Source of the DNA: an uncultured Ruminococcus sp.
GTDB taxonomy: Bacteria > Bacillota > Clostridia > Oscillospirales > Ruminococcaceae
Reading direction: 5' to 3'
NCBI GenBank assembly: GCA_947175005.1
Contig: CAMWLD010000179.1
Location: forward strand, 1 to 5,274
Length of the DNA stretch: 5,274 bases
The notes below the pieces were generated by a model. That model saw only the letters and a program-made list of their open reading frames with translations, made no database searches and had not been told where the DNA came from. Shown here one piece after another: positions 4,429 to 5,274 of the stretch. A program made the position numbers and the translations under genes. Position 1 is the first letter of the stretch, and each line of letters begins with the position of its first letter.

Positions 4429-5274
4429 ATGGGCTGCGAAAAGGTATGCTTAAAGGGATATGCTAAGATCAACCTTTATTTGGACGTTGTGGGGGGACAT
4501 ACTTCCGGGAAGCATTTGCTGCAAACGGTCATGCACACGGTTTCTCTTTACGATATGGTATCGGTGGCGGCAGCAGATAAAATTGCGCTGCGCTGTTACG
4601 GTGATTTTTCTGTACCCGAGGATAGCAGCAACATTGCTTACAGGTGCGCCGAGGCTTTTTTTCGTGAAACGGGCGTTAAAGGCGGGGCAGCCATTGAGAT
4701 AGAAAAGCACATTCCCACGCAGGCGGGGCTGGGAGGCGGCAGCGCTGACGGTGCTGCGGTGCTGCGGGGACTGAATATGCTTTACGGCTGCGGTCTTTCG
4801 GCAGATGAACTTTGCGGGATAGGTGCGGGGGTCGGGGCAGACATTCCTTTTTGCACAGTGGGAGGCTGCGGTCACTGCACGGGATTTGGGGAGATCATTG
4901 AGCCGTTGCCTGTGATGAATGGCTGCATAGTGCTTGCCAAGGGGAGTGGGGGGATATCCACGGCGGAGGCTTACGGGAAAATTGACGTGCTTCTTGAGGG
5001 GGGCGGCTGCACCGATTGCACAGACTGCGTCGAGCGGGATAGGTCGGGGAACGGCGATATTTCGGGGAAAAGCGGAGTTGTCAAGAGTAGGTTTAGGGAG
5101 GATATCCGGGGGATATTCGGTCGGGGAGGAAAGGTTTTGTCGGCAGCGGGGGAGTGTTACAATATTTTTGAGCAGGTGACGGAAAATGCCGATGTTTCCC
5201 TGATGTTAGCGGTCATGGGGGATATGGGGGCTGCGGCTGCTATCATTACGGGCAGCGTTTCGGCGGTTTTCGGA
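4429..5274 (+). CDS. ispE: 4-diphosphocytidyl-2-C-methyl-D-erythritol kinase (IspE), 3' end outside window
   Basis: A GHMP-family kinase that phosphorylates the 2-hydroxyl of CDP-methylerythritol with ATP, the fourth step of the MEP (non-mevalonate) isoprenoid pathway. 282 codons are open to the window edge. Landmarks: YAKINLYLDV with Lys13 (11-20); the ATP-binding loop PTQAGLGGGSADGAAVL (96-112); GADIPFC with the probable catalytic Asp138 (136-142); TGFGE (151-155); and the C-terminal glycine motif ITGSVSAVFG (273-282). Oddities: the usual D-G-Y-H of the cytidine-binding site reads SGKH (26-29), with Lys for Tyr. The C-terminal motif has Val278 where a Gly is usual. Residues about 191-240 hold a Gly/Cys-rich insertion that makes the protein some 20 residues longer than typical at this point. 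The frame stays open and all core motifs are present, so it is probably functional. Confidence 0.9.
   Translation, partial: MGCEKVCLKGYAKINLYLDVVGGHTSGKHLLQTVMHTVSLYDMVSVAAADKIALRCYGDFSVPEDSSNIAYRCAEAFFRETGVKGGAAIEIEKHIPTQAGLGGGSADGAAVLRGLNMLYGCGLSADELCGIGAGVGADIPFCTVGGCGHCTGFGEIIEPLPVMNGCIVLAKGSGGISTAEAYGKIDVLLEGGGCTDCTDCVERDRSGNGDISGKSGVVKSRFREDIRGIFGRGGKVLSAAGECYNIFEQVTENADVSLMLAVMGDMGAAAAIITGSVSAVFG

Noticed and set aside
4450..4875. Antisense open frame within ispE
   Set aside because: It is a shadow of ispE, whose sense frame carries all GHMP-kinase motifs.

Overview
The window looks like chromosome of a spore-forming, low-to-mid GC Firmicute of the class Clostridia, most plausibly an Oscillospiraceae/Ruminococcus-type anaerobe. 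The reasons are a recognisable spoIIGA-sigE pair, strong AGGAGG-type ribosome sites, sigma-A-type promoters and a consensus Spo0A box. The genus assignment is inference.

Left part (1-1384, minus strand): a sporulation operon. SpoIIGA, the membrane aspartic protease that activates pro-sigma-E, starts at a TTG codon behind a good ribosome site. It is followed by the first 36 codons of sigE (pro-sigma-E), cut by the window edge. About 170 bases upstream of spoIIGA lies a perfect TATAAT. It is separated by 22 bases from a TTCGAC/0A-box element, which is the unusual architecture known for the Spo0A-activated spoIIG promoter of Bacillus subtilis.

Middle part (1477-3265, plus strand): a two-gene operon with a strong promoter (TAGACA, 17 bases, extended TG-n-TATAAT). 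It encodes an Lrp/AsnC-family regulator and a class I PLP-dependent aminotransferase whose start overlaps the regulator's stop. The leader carries three 12-bp palindromes in tandem at 13-bp period. One exact copy of the central palindrome also sits inside the spoIIGA coding sequence, in a poorly conserved, arginine-rich stretch.

Right part (3266-5274, plus strand): a 366-base intergenic region holds two related inverted repeats and a back-to-back Spo0A-box-like palindrome. It lies in front of a small cysteine-rich protein with a C39/papain-like Cys-His-Asn arrangement. A 227-base gap follows, with a segment resembling an internal part of the next gene. Last comes ispE (4-diphosphocytidyl-2-C-methyl-D-erythritol kinase, non-mevalonate isoprenoid pathway), open to the window edge.

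No tRNA, rRNA, CRISPR array, insertion sequence or phage gene was seen. Most of the window is ordinary chromosome. The most interesting items are the recurring palindrome, the spoIIG-like promoter, and the possible Spo0A control of the unknown C39-like protein.
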